Made by a program: the position numbers and the translations under genes
Notes under the pieces: model-generated
Database searches by the model: none
What the model saw: the letters and a program-made list of their open reading frames with translations, nothing else
What the model was told of the DNA's origin: nothing
Origin: Plantibacter sp. Leaf314
Lineage (GTDB): Bacteria > Actinomycetota > Actinomycetes > Actinomycetales > Microbacteriaceae
Reading direction: 5' to 3'
DNA length: 64,000 bases
Assembly (NCBI RefSeq): GCF_001423185.1
Contig: NZ_LMOB01000001.1
Location: forward strand, 2,091,889 to 2,155,888
Part shown: in pieces, positions 25,922-34,763 of the stretch
How positions within the stretch are numbered: the stretch's first letter is position 1
Layout: each line of letters begins with the position of its first letter

Positions 25922-27274
25922 ATGGCTCGCATGGCACACGCAGACGACTTCGCCCTGTCCCGCGTCCGACCCGACGCACAGAAACCCTGGTTCGGCATCG
26001 CCGTCCAGCGGTTCGGCCAGGTGTCGGCCCTGTCCCAGTTCCTCCTCGGCGCGACCCTCGGCTACAGCATGACCTTCGGCGAGGCCTTCCTCGCGCTCCT
26101 CCTCGGCTCGATCATCCTCGAGGTGATCATGTGCATCGTCGGCATCATCGGACAGAAGGAGGGCCTCAACACGGCGCTCCTCGCCCGGTGGACCGGCTTC
26201 GGCGAGGTGGGCGCCTCGCTCGTCGGCCTCGCGATCGGCATCAGCCTCATCGGCTGGTTCGGCATCCAGAGCGCCATCTCCGCCGAGTCGCTCGACGCCC
26301 TCCTGCCGGGCTTCATGCCGGTGTGGGCCTGGAGCCTCATCTTCGGCCTCGCCGTCACGGCCATCGTCGCCTACGGGTTCAAGGGCATGCAGTGGCTCGC
26401 GAACATCACCGTGCCGCTCTTCCTCATCCTCGTCGGCTGGTCGATCATCAGCGAACTCACCAAGCACGACTTCATGGAGCTCGTCACCGGCCCGGCCCCC
26501 GGCCCGACCATGAGCGTGTGGGCGGGCACCGGGATCGTCGCCGGCGGCCTCATCGTCGGCGCGATCATCACCGCCGACATGACCCGCTTCAACCGCTCCC
26601 GCGCCGACGTCATCAAGCAGACCGTCGTGGGCGTCTCGCTCGGCGAGTTCGTCATCGGCCTCTCGGGCGTCCTGCTCGCCCACGCCGCCGCCTCGGGCAA
26701 CGTCGTTGCGATCGTCACGTCGTCGGTCGGCCTCATCGGTCTCATCATCGTCATCACCGGCACCCTGAAGATCAACGACTGGAACCTGTACTCCTCGACC
26801 CTCGGCCTGGTCAACTTCATCTCCACGGCCTTCGGCAAGAACCTCAACCGGGTGACCACGACGATCGTCCTCGGCGTCGTCGGCTCGATCCTCGCCGCCG
26901 TCGGCATCCTCGGCCAGTTCTCCGGCTTCCTCATCATCCTCGGCGTCGCGTTCCCGCCCATCGCGGGCATCATGGTCGCCGAGTACTTCATCGTGAAGCG
27001 TTGGCGCGGTGAGCTCGACGAGACCCGCGCGTCCGGTCGCCTGCCCACGACGGCGCCGCGCATCGTCCCCGCGACGATCATCATCTGGGCCGTGTCCGCG
27101 ATCACCGGCTACTTCGTCACCTGGGGCATCCCCGCCGTCCTCTCCCTCATCCTCTCGATGGTGCTGTACATCGCCGCCGGGAAGCTCGGCTGGGTCCGCG
27201 GGGTCGGCGTCGCCCACACCTCGCAGATCGCAGCCGACGTGCCGACGGACAGCCCGGCCACCGCCTCCAACTGA
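25922..27274 (+). CDS. NCS1-family nucleobase/hydantoin permease (CodB-like)
   Basis: A 450-residue transporter with about twelve membrane segments. The first segment region (QVSALSQFLLGATLGYSMTF) and GIIGQKEGLNTALLARW match the cytosine-permease branch of NCS1 carriers, which import cytosine, allantoin, hydantoins or vitamins with Na+ or H+. ATG 25922 follows TGGAGACCTCC. It heads an operon with a hydantoinase-like protein, three DUF917 proteins and PucR, so its cargo is probably a cyclic amide or ureide used as nitrogen source; the exact compound cannot be told. Confidence 0.87.
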   Translation: MARMAHADDFALSRVRPDAQKPWFGIAVQRFGQVSALSQFLLGATLGYSMTFGEAFLALLLGSIILEVIMCIVGIIGQKEGLNTALLARWTGFGEVGASLVGLAIGISLIGWFGIQSAISAESLDALLPGFMPVWAWSLIFGLAVTAIVAYGFKGMQWLANITVPLFLILVGWSIISELTKHDFMELVTGPAPGPTMSVWAGTGIVAGGLIVGAIITADMTRFNRSRADVIKQTVVGVSLGEFVIGLSGVLLAHAAASGNVVAIVTSSVGLIGLIIVITGTLKINDWNLYSSTLGLVNFISTAFGKNLNRVTTTIVLGVVGSILAAVGILGQFSGFLIILGVAFPPIAGIMVAEYFIVKRWRGELDETRASGRLPTTAPRIVPATIIIWAVSAITGYFVTWGIPAVLSLILSMVLYIAAGKLGWVRGVGVAHTSQIAADVPTDSPATASN

Positions 27275-27341
27275 TCCACCGCGCACCCGTTCCGATCCAC
27301 CGCGCACGTTCCACCGCACTGACAGAAAGCGAACCCCTCAT

Positions 27342-28895
27342 ATGCACATCGGTATCGATGTCGGCGGCACCAACACCGACGCCGTGCTCATGGACGGCAC
27401 CACCGCTCTGGCTGCCGTGAAGCACGCGACCACTCCGGACGTGACCGACGGGATCGTCCAGGCGATCGGCGAACTGCGGGGCGGACACCACTTCGACGGT
27501 GAGCAGATCACCGCGGTGATGATCGGGACGACGCACTTCATCAACGCCCTCGTGCAGGCCAAGCGCCTGGCACCGACCGCGGCGCTCCGGCTCGGCCTAC
27601 CGGCGACGCGGGCCCTGCCGCCGCTCGTCGACTGGCCGGCGGAGCTCGTCGAGGCGATCAGCGCTCGCAGCTACCTCGCGCACGGCGGCTACGAGTTCGA
27701 CGGCCGCCCCATCTCCCCGATCGACCCCGACGAGCTGCGGGCGCACGCCGAGGACATGCGGGCGAACGGCATCCGCTCCGTCGCGATCTCCTCCGTCTTC
27801 AGCCCGGTCAACCACGACCTCGAGGTCGAGGCGGCACGGATCGTCGGCGAGGTCCTCGGACCCGACGTCGCCATCTCGCTCTCGCACGAGATCGGGCGGA
27901 TCGGCCTCCTGGAGCGGGAGAACGCGACCATCATCAACGCGGCGCTGCGCGAACTCGCCTCGGAGATCGTCGACGGCCTCACCGCCGCCGTCCGGAAGCA
28001 GGGCATCGAGGCGCCCATCTTCCTCAGCCAGAACGACGGCACGCTCATGGACGAGGACTACGTGCGCCTCTACCCGGTCGCGACGTTCGCCTCCGGCCCG
28101 ACCAACTCGATGCGCGGTGCCGCCCTGACGAGCGGCCTCGCGACGTGCGCGGTCGTCGACATCGGCGGCACCACGGCCGACATCGGCCTCCTCATCAACG
28201 GCTTCCCCCGCGAGACGGCGAACGAGGTCAAGGTCGCGGGCATCCGCACGAACTTCCGGATGCCCGACGTGCTCTCGATCGGCATCGGCGGCGGCAGCAT
28301 CGTCGACGAGGAGACGGCCGAGGTCGGGCCGGCGTCCGTGGGCTACAAGCTCATGACGGAGGCTCTCGTCTTCGGCGGTGACACCCTCACGGCGACCGAC
28401 ATCGCGGTGGCCGCCGGTCGCGCCTCCATCGGCGACGCCTCGAAGGTCGCGCACCTCGACCCGGCCTTCGTGGAGCGCGTGCTCGCCCGTATCGGCGAGC
28501 GCATCGCCGAGGCCGTCGACCGCATGCGGACCTCCCCCGAGCCCATCCCCGTGGTGGCGGTCGGCGGCGGGTCGATCCTGCTGTCCGACGAACTCCCCAT
28601 CTTCGGCGCCGTCCACCGGCCCGACAACTACGCCGTGGCCAATGCCATCGGTGCTTCCATCGCGCAGGTCGGCGGCGAGATCGACAAGGTCTACGCCATC
28701 GAGCCCGGTCGGCGCGAGGAGGCGATCGCCGAGGTCCGTACCGAGGCGATCGACAAGGCGATCGCGGCCGGCGCCTCCCCCGCGTCGGTCGCGATCGTCG
28801 ATTTCGACGAGGTCCCCATCCCGTACCTGCCGGGCAACGCGACCCGGATCCGCGTGAAGGCCGTCGGCGACCTCGACATGGGAGGCCTCCGATGA
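27342..28895 (+). CDS. Hydantoinase/oxoprolinase (HyuA)-family ATP-binding protein
   Basis: A 517-residue protein of the hydantoinase A/oxoprolinase superfamily. It has two actin-like phosphate motifs, IGIDVGGTNTDAVLMDG at the N-terminus and VVDIGGTTADIGLLI at about residue 270, plus IGIGGGSIV and VVAVGGGSILL. Family members couple ATP hydrolysis to opening of lactams or hydantoins or to ketone carboxylation, normally with a partner subunit. No HyuB gene is present; instead the next gene starts inside its stop (4-base overlap) and encodes DUF917, which may be the partner. Confidence 0.85.
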   Translation: MHIGIDVGGTNTDAVLMDGTTALAAVKHATTPDVTDGIVQAIGELRGGHHFDGEQITAVMIGTTHFINALVQAKRLAPTAALRLGLPATRALPPLVDWPAELVEAISARSYLAHGGYEFDGRPISPIDPDELRAHAEDMRANGIRSVAISSVFSPVNHDLEVEAARIVGEVLGPDVAISLSHEIGRIGLLERENATIINAALRELASEIVDGLTAAVRKQGIEAPIFLSQNDGTLMDEDYVRLYPVATFASGPTNSMRGAALTSGLATCAVVDIGGTTADIGLLINGFPRETANEVKVAGIRTNFRMPDVLSIGIGGGSIVDEETAEVGPASVGYKLMTEALVFGGDTLTATDIAVAAGRASIGDASKVAHLDPAFVERVLARIGERIAEAVDRMRTSPEPIPVVAVGGGSILLSDELPIFGAVHRPDNYAVANAIGASIAQVGGEIDKVYAIEPGRREEAIAEVRTEAIDKAIAAGASPASVAIVDFDEVPIPYLPGNATRIRVKAVGDLDMGGLR

Positions 28896-29995
28896 GCTGG
28901 ACGATCACCGCCGAGCTCATCCCCGGCCTCGCCCGTGGGGCCGCCGTCCTCGGGACCGGCGGCGGCGGCGACCCGTACATCGGCGCCCTGCTCGCCGCGC
29001 AAGCCCTCCGCGAGCACGGCGACGTCACCGTCGTGACCCTCGACGAGGTCCCCGACGACGCACTCGTCCTCACCGTCGCAATGATGGGGGCACCGACCGT
29101 CATGGTCGAGAAGCTGCCGAGCCTCACCGAGGTGGTCGCGCCCGTCCACGCCCTGAGCGCCTCGCTCGGACGCCCCGTCACCCACGTCGCCTGCGCAGAG
29201 GTCGGCGGCGTCAACTCGACCATCCCGATCGCCGCAGCGGCCGCCCTCGGCCTCCCGCTCATCGACGCCGACGGCATGGGCCGGGCCTTCCCCGAACTGC
29301 AGATGGTCCTCCCCACCCTGTACGGGATCGACGCCTCGCCCCTGGCGTTCAGCGACGAGAAGGGCAACACCGGCGTCCTCACCACCGTCGACAACAGCTG
29401 GACGGAGCGGATCGCCCGCGTCGCCTGCGTGGAGATGGGGTGCTCGGTGATGATCTCGGGCTTCCCCATGTCCGGCGCCCAGGCCCGCGAGGCGCTCGTC
29501 GCCGACTCGTTGTCGCTGTGCCGGGAGATCGGCGACGGCATCACAGCTGCGCGCGAGGAGAAGGCCGACGCCGTCACGCGCACCGTCGAGCTGCTCGGCG
29601 GACGCGAACTGTTCGCCGGCAAGGTCGTCGACGTCGAACGCGCGACCACGACGGGGTTCGCCCGCGGTCGCGCGCGGATCGACGGCACCGGTGCCAGCCT
29701 GGAGCTCTCCTTCCAGAACGAGCACCTGATCGCCGCCCTGGACGGCGTCACGCTCGTGACGACCCCCGACCTCATCATGGTGCTCGAGCACGACTCGGGT
29801 GAGCCGATCACGACGGAGGGCCTGCGCTACGGCCAGCGCGTCCGGGTGATCGCCGCCCCGAGCGACGAACGCTGGCACAGTCCAGCGGCCCTCGCGATGG
29901 TCGGTCCGGGCTACTTCGGCTACGACGTGGCCTCGCACCGCTTCGACGGCACGACGGAGACCCCGGTCGACGAGACTCCGGAGGTCGCCGCATGA
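28892..29995 (+). CDS. DUF917 protein, paralogue 1
   Basis: A 367-residue protein with the DUF917 hallmarks: ARGAAVLGTGGGGDPYIG at the N-terminus, AEVGGVNSTIPIA and DADGMGRAFPELQM in the middle, LSFQNEHLIAALDG and TTEGLRYGQRV near the end. The family is linked to hydantoinase-like proteins but has no proven reaction. It overlaps the preceding and following genes by 4 bases each, so expression is tightly coupled. Confidence 0.85.
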   Translation: MSWTITAELIPGLARGAAVLGTGGGGDPYIGALLAAQALREHGDVTVVTLDEVPDDALVLTVAMMGAPTVMVEKLPSLTEVVAPVHALSASLGRPVTHVACAEVGGVNSTIPIAAAAALGLPLIDADGMGRAFPELQMVLPTLYGIDASPLAFSDEKGNTGVLTTVDNSWTERIARVACVEMGCSVMISGFPMSGAQAREALVADSLSLCREIGDGITAAREEKADAVTRTVELLGGRELFAGKVVDVERATTTGFARGRARIDGTGASLELSFQNEHLIAALDGVTLVTTPDLIMVLEHDSGEPITTEGLRYGQRVRVIAAPSDERWHSPAALAMVGPGYFGYDVASHRFDGTTETPVDETPEVAA

Positions 29996-31140
29996 GCTGG
30001 ACCCTGACCGCCGCAGACCTCCCCGACCTCGCCCGCGGCGCCACGCTCCTCGGCACGGGCGGCGGCGGCGACCCCTACATCGGCATGATGCTCGTGAAGC
30101 AGGTGCTCGGCGATCGCAGCATCACGATCCTCGACCCCGACGAGCTCGACGACGACCTGTTCGTCATCCCCACCGCGCAGATGGGCGCACCGACCGTCAT
30201 GGTCGAGAAGATCCCCGCGGGGTTCGAGCCGACGCTCGCACTCCGGACGCTCGAGGAGCACCTCGGCCGCACCGCCGACGCGACCATGCCGATCGAGTGC
30301 GGTGGCATCAACTCGATGATCCCGCTGATCGTCGCCGCCGAGACCGGGCTGCCGGTCGTCGACGCCGACGGCATGGGTCGGGCGTTCCCGGAGCTCTCGA
30401 TGGAGACCTTCGCGGTCTACGGGGTGCACGGATCGCCGCTGGCCATCGCAGGCGAACGCGGCGAGCGCGTGATCATCGACACCGGCGACGACGACCGCCA
30501 GATGGAGTGGTTGGCCCGGGGCATCGCCATCCGGCTCGGCGGCGTCGCCCACATCGCCGAGTACGCGATGAGCGGGGCGGATGTCCGGCGCACCGCGGTG
30601 CCGAGGACGATCTCGATGGCGCTCGCCCTCGGCCGCGCGATCCGGGTCGCGCGCGAGGAGCACCGGTCGCCGTTCACCGCCATCGCCGACACCCTGTCCA
30701 CGACGCTCTACTCCCACATGCGGGAGCTGTTCGTGGGGAAGGTCGCCGATGTGGAGCGCCGCACCACGGAGGGCTTCGCGAAGGGCACGGCCGTCATCTG
30801 GTCGACGGACCCGGCGAGCTCCGAACGTCTCGAGATCTCCTTCCAGAACGAGAACCTCATCGCCCGGTGGAACGGTGAGGTCGTGGCGATCGTGCCGGAC
30901 CTCATCTGCATCGTCGACCATGAGACCGCGGAGCCGATCACCACGGAGGGCCTGCGCTACGGCCAACGGGTGCGGGTGCTCGGAATCTCGACGCCGGCGC
31001 TCATGCGCACCCCCGACGCCCTCCGCGCGTTCGGCCCGAGTGCCTTCGGGCTGTCGGAGCCGTTCGTCCCCGTGGAGGGCGAGGCGGCTGCCGCAGAAGC
31101 GGCTGAGGCGTTCGGCGGCGGGCAGGCGGTCCGAGCCTAG
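29992..31140 (+). CDS. DUF917 protein, paralogue 2
   Basis: A 382-residue paralogue sharing nearly all motifs with the previous protein (GTGGGGDPYIG, MGAPTVMVEKI, DADGMGRAFPEL, ISFQNENLIA, TTEGLRYGQRV), so it keeps the same putative active site. A C-terminal alanine/glutamate-rich tail is extra. The pair could form a hetero-oligomer or act on related substrates. Confidence 0.85.
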   Translation: MSWTLTAADLPDLARGATLLGTGGGGDPYIGMMLVKQVLGDRSITILDPDELDDDLFVIPTAQMGAPTVMVEKIPAGFEPTLALRTLEEHLGRTADATMPIECGGINSMIPLIVAAETGLPVVDADGMGRAFPELSMETFAVYGVHGSPLAIAGERGERVIIDTGDDDRQMEWLARGIAIRLGGVAHIAEYAMSGADVRRTAVPRTISMALALGRAIRVAREEHRSPFTAIADTLSTTLYSHMRELFVGKVADVERRTTEGFAKGTAVIWSTDPASSERLEISFQNENLIARWNGEVVAIVPDLICIVDHETAEPITTEGLRYGQRVRVLGISTPALMRTPDALRAFGPSAFGLSEPFVPVEGEAAAAEAAEAFGGGQAVRA

Positions 31141-31149
31141 GCTGGTGCC

Positions 31150-32205
31150 ATGCCGACCACCCTCGAGCACGATCGACTCCGCGCGCTGGCGACGGGGTTC
31201 GCGATCCTGGGCTCCGGCGGCGGCGGCGCGACCACGATGCTCGAACTGGTGCTGTCCGACCCCGGCGTCTGGCCGTTCGAGCTGCACGCGGTCGACGACC
31301 TCGACCCGGCGACGCCGTGCCTCGCCCTCGGCTTCGTCGGATCCACGTTGCTCCTCGGTGAACGGCTGCCGGGCACCGACCCGTTCGGGCGCCTGATCGG
31401 TGCCGCCGAACGCTGGCTCGGCCACCGGATCCCGGCGATCTGCTCCCTCGAGGGTGGCGGGGTCAACGGGCTCACCCCGTTCGCGTTCGCCGCCGACCGC
31501 CTGATCGTCGACGCCGACCTCACCGGCCGCGCCGTGCCGTCGCTCGACCAGATGTCGTTGCTCGTCGACGAGGTCCCGGGCATCGTCGTGACCTGCGACA
31601 CGGGCGGCGGGGGTGTCGCCCTCGTCGAGACGGAGCGCGCCCTCGACATCGAACGGGTCGTCCGCGCCGCCATCGTGCAGGCGGGTGGGAGCGGCGGGAT
31701 GGTCTACGCCGGGTTCACCGTCGGCGACCTCCGGGAGCATGCGATCGTCGGGAACGCCACCCGTGCCGTGCAGCTCGGCGCGGCGTTCCTCGGTGCCGCG
31801 TCCGGCTCCCTCGACGAGCTGGCCGGCTCCATGGGTGGTCGTCTCCTCGCCGAGGGTCGCGTCAGCGCGATCGAGGCCGACCGGAACGACCCGCACGTGC
31901 TCGCGTTCGCCATCGACGGCAGTGGCGGGCAGGTGCACCGGCTCGTCGCGAGGTCGGAGACGCTCGCTCTCATGACCGACGGCCGCGTCGAGGCCGCCGC
32001 GCCGGACCTCATCGTCGTCCTCGACACCGTCTCCCGGGACATCCTCGAGGTCTCCGCGATCTCGATGGCCAGGCAGGTCGCCGTCATCCGCATCGACGGC
32101 CCCGACTGGTGGTCGCGGACGCCGGAGCGGCTCCGTCGGGTGCTCCCCTCGGCCTACGGCCTGGACGAACTCGACGAGGTCCACATCGACGGGGTCCCGG
32201 TATGA
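31150..32205 (+). CDS. DUF917 protein, paralogue 3 (divergent)
   Basis: A 351-residue member that has diverged: ILGSGGGGATTML replaces GTGGGGDPYIG, SLEGGGVNGLTPFA replaces AEVGGVNSTIP, and DADLTGRAVPSLDQM replaces DADGMGRAFPEL. The phosphate-like glycine motif persists, but the acidic D-P-Y-I-G and G-M-G residues are lost, so it may be a structural or regulatory subunit. It starts 9 bases after paralogue 2 and overlaps the PucR gene by 4 bases. Confidence 0.8.
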   Translation: MPTTLEHDRLRALATGFAILGSGGGGATTMLELVLSDPGVWPFELHAVDDLDPATPCLALGFVGSTLLLGERLPGTDPFGRLIGAAERWLGHRIPAICSLEGGGVNGLTPFAFAADRLIVDADLTGRAVPSLDQMSLLVDEVPGIVVTCDTGGGGVALVETERALDIERVVRAAIVQAGGSGGMVYAGFTVGDLREHAIVGNATRAVQLGAAFLGAASGSLDELAGSMGGRLLAEGRVSAIEADRNDPHVLAFAIDGSGGQVHRLVARSETLALMTDGRVEAAAPDLIVVLDTVSRDILEVSAISMARQVAVIRIDGPDWWSRTPERLRRVLPSAYGLDELDEVHIDGVPV

Positions 32206-33710
32206 GCGATCGCCTGCAGTCGGGCGCCCTCCTCGCGCACCCCGACAACGGCGGCGTGCGGCTCGTCGCCGGCCCGGCCGACGCCAACTGGGCCGGTGTG
32301 GTCGTCGAGACGGAGGAGGCTGCTCTCCCCGAGGACGACGCCGGCCGACTCGCCGTGCTGACCGGCGTCCCACCCACGCGCCCCTGGCAGCAGGACGCGC
32401 TCATCCGGCGGATCAGGGACCGCGGGTTCCGGGCACTCGCGATGCAGCAGGCCGACGGCTTCGGTGCGGGCACACGCGCCCTCGCCGACCGCCTCGGGTT
32501 CACGCTCCTCCACGTCGACCGGCCGATGCTGCTCGCGAAGGCCTGCTGGCAGCTGGTCGAGGCACGCGACTCGTTGACGCTCGGCTACGTGCGGAAGGTG
32601 GCGCAGTCCATCGAGTACCACGCCGAAGGCCTCCCGGACCTGCTGCGGCACCTCTCGTCCAGCGTCGGCCACGGCATCGCGCTCATCGACAGCGAGGGCG
32701 TGCTGCTCGAGGCTGGCGGGCGGCTGACGCCGGAGGTCCACGCCGCGATCGACTTCTCCCCGTGGACGGACCTGACCCGCGCCGGGACGGGCACCGCGGC
32801 GTCCGTCCGGGTCGACAGCCCCAGCCGCGAGGGGCTCCGGCTCGCGTTCTTCGGCGACGGGCTCGACGAACGGCAGGTGAGCGCACTCGCGGTCGCGGCC
32901 GAGGTCGCCATGCCCGCCGTCGCCGCCAGGATCCTCATCGACGAGGTCGCGGAGGTCAGCGACGCCTCGGTGTCCTCCGGTGTCCTCCGCGACTTCGTCG
33001 ACCTGCGCGGCCGGCCCGATCCGGACGTCGAGCGGCGCATGCTCGAACGCGGCTGGCGGACCACCGGGTACCACCTCGCCTTCCGCACCGTCGGTCGGAG
33101 CCGGGTCGACGCCCTCCAGCTCCTCCGGTTCGTGACGAGCGCGCTCGGTCGGATCGCCGCCGACTCCCACGCGACGACCAGCGGCCGAGGGGTGAGCGGA
33201 TGGCTCACCTTCACGGAGCCGCCGCCGCCGTCCCAGGTGGAGCGCTACGTCGGCGCCCTGCGCGAGCTGCACGTCGAGGCGCGTCGATCGTTCAACGTGG
33301 CGACCGCCGTCGGTTCCCTGGCGAGCGGTTCGGCCGGACTCACCTCGTCACTCAGTGAGGCGGCGGACGCGGTCCGGATCGCGGTGAACCGGTCGACGAC
33401 GGGGTGGTTCGTGCGGGTCGACGGCCTCGGTCTCGAGCAACTCCTCCTCGCCTGGACCGGCAACGACATCTTCGTGCCGGCCGCGCGGTCCTTGCTCGCG
33501 CCCCTGCAGGCCGGGCAGGGTGAACTGTTGACGACGCTGTCCGCCTACCTCGACCACGAGTCGGCGGTCGGGCCGACGGCAGCCGCGCTCGGGCTGCACC
33601 GCAACACCGTCGCGACGCGGATCACCCGGGCGCAGGAGCTCCTCGGCGTCGACATGGCCGATCCGGAGGTGCGCCTCGCGTTGCACCTCGCCTGCCGCGC
33701 GGTCCGCTGA
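32202..33710 (+). CDS. PucR-family transcriptional regulator
   Basis: A 502-residue regulator. A sensor part of about 380 residues is followed by a GGDEF-like intervening region and the C-terminal PucR helix-turn-helix (LSAYLDHESAVGPTAAALGLHRNTVATRI). PucR proteins activate purine or related nitrogen-compound catabolism. As the last, translationally coupled gene of the NCS1/HyuA/DUF917 operon, it most likely senses the imported substrate. ATG 32202 overlaps the preceding stop. Confidence 0.87.
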   Translation: MSDRLQSGALLAHPDNGGVRLVAGPADANWAGVVVETEEAALPEDDAGRLAVLTGVPPTRPWQQDALIRRIRDRGFRALAMQQADGFGAGTRALADRLGFTLLHVDRPMLLAKACWQLVEARDSLTLGYVRKVAQSIEYHAEGLPDLLRHLSSSVGHGIALIDSEGVLLEAGGRLTPEVHAAIDFSPWTDLTRAGTGTAASVRVDSPSREGLRLAFFGDGLDERQVSALAVAAEVAMPAVAARILIDEVAEVSDASVSSGVLRDFVDLRGRPDPDVERRMLERGWRTTGYHLAFRTVGRSRVDALQLLRFVTSALGRIAADSHATTSGRGVSGWLTFTEPPPPSQVERYVGALRELHVEARRSFNVATAVGSLASGSAGLTSSLSEAADAVRIAVNRSTTGWFVRVDGLGLEQLLLAWTGNDIFVPAARSLLAPLQAGQGELLTTLSAYLDHESAVGPTAAALGLHRNTVATRITRAQELLGVDMADPEVRLALHLACRAVR

Positions 33711-33725
33711 GCGGGCCTGCTGGCC

Positions 33726-33743
33726 GAGGGCGCCGAAGCCCTC
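33726..33743. terminator. Short hairpin between convergent genes
   Basis: GAGGGC and GCCCTC with a 6-base loop, between the PucR stop at 33710 and the kinase stop at 33745. Confidence 0.4.
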
Positions 33744-33744
33744 C

Positions 33745-34593
33745 TCAGACCGCCGTCGCGGTGAACTGCATCCGCGGGTTCGCGTAGAACTCCTGCGCCT
33801 CGACGAGCTGCAGCTCGCGCTGACCCGACCGGTACGTCAGCTCGACCAGGTCGAACACGCTCGAGGCCGTCCGCTCCAGCGCCAGCTTCGCGTCGCGCGT
33901 CTCGCCGTAGTGCGCGGCGAACAGCGCCGCCGTGACGTCGCCCGAACCGTTCGCCTTGAACGGCAGCAGCGGCGTCTGCACGATCCACCGGCCGGCGTCG
34001 TCGACGACGAGCATCTCGATGGTCTCCGGGTCGCGGTCGGGGCGCTCGACACTCGTCACGAGGACCACCGACGGGCCCATCGCGCGCGCCAGCTCGACCG
34101 ACGCCAACGTCGACTCCAGCGAGCCGGGCTCGGTGCCCGTGAGGAAACCGAGCTCGAACTGGTTCGGCGTGATGATGTCGGCGTTCGGGACGACGCGGTC
34201 GCGCAGGAGGTCCGGGATCTCAGGGGCGACGAAGCAGCCGGACTTCGCGTTGCCCATGACGGGGTCGCACGCGTACAGGGCCGAGGGGTTCGCCGCCTTG
34301 ACCCGCTGGACCGCGTCGACGATGACGTCACCGATGCCGACGCCGCCCTGGTAGCCCGAGAGCACCACGTCGATCTGCGGGAACGCGCCGCGCTCCTCGA
34401 CACCCGTGATGACCTCGCCCACCTGCTCCGGCGAGATGAGCGGGCCGCGCCAGGCGCCGTAGCCGGTGTGGTTCGAGAAGTTCACGGTGTTCACCGGGAT
34501 CACCTCGACGCCGATGCGCTGGAGGGGGAACACGGCTGCGGAGTTGCCGACGTGCCCGTAGGCCACGGCGGACTGGATGCTGAGGATCTTCAC
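33745..34593 (-). CDS. pdxY: Pyridoxal kinase (PdxY type)
   Basis: A 282-residue ribokinase-fold kinase: ILSIQSAVAYGHVGNSAAVF at the start, GYQGGVGIGDVI, CDPVMGNAKSGCFV, TPNQFELGFLTG and the anion-hole motif KANGSGDVTAALFAAH near the C-terminus. These match pyridoxal/pyridoxamine kinase of vitamin B6 salvage. The start is a GTG (34593) with no clear ribosome-binding site, so the message may be leaderless. Confidence 0.87.
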   Translation of the reverse strand: MKILSIQSAVAYGHVGNSAAVFPLQRIGVEVIPVNTVNFSNHTGYGAWRGPLISPEQVGEVITGVEERGAFPQIDVVLSGYQGGVGIGDVIVDAVQRVKAANPSALYACDPVMGNAKSGCFVAPEIPDLLRDRVVPNADIITPNQFELGFLTGTEPGSLESTLASVELARAMGPSVVLVTSVERPDRDPETIEMLVVDDAGRWIVQTPLLPFKANGSGDVTAALFAAHYGETRDAKLALERTASSVFDLVELTYRSGQRELQLVEAQEFYANPRMQFTATAV

Positions 34594-34763
34594 GGTGTCG
34601 CAATCACGATGGGGAGGCCGCCGCGGACACTGCGTTCGTGGCGGGCATGGACGGTGCCTGCAAGGTCTCAACGATACTCTTCCGCCGCCTGCAGAACCCA
34701 CGTGCCGCGTCAACCCGCGAGCGGGATCTCCCTCCCTCGCGTCTCCGCTTCTATGCTGATCGG

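Noticed and set aside
27275..27320. Near-duplicate GATCCACCGCGCAC after the NCS1 gene.
   Set aside because: Two short copies only, probably local slippage; no sign of function.
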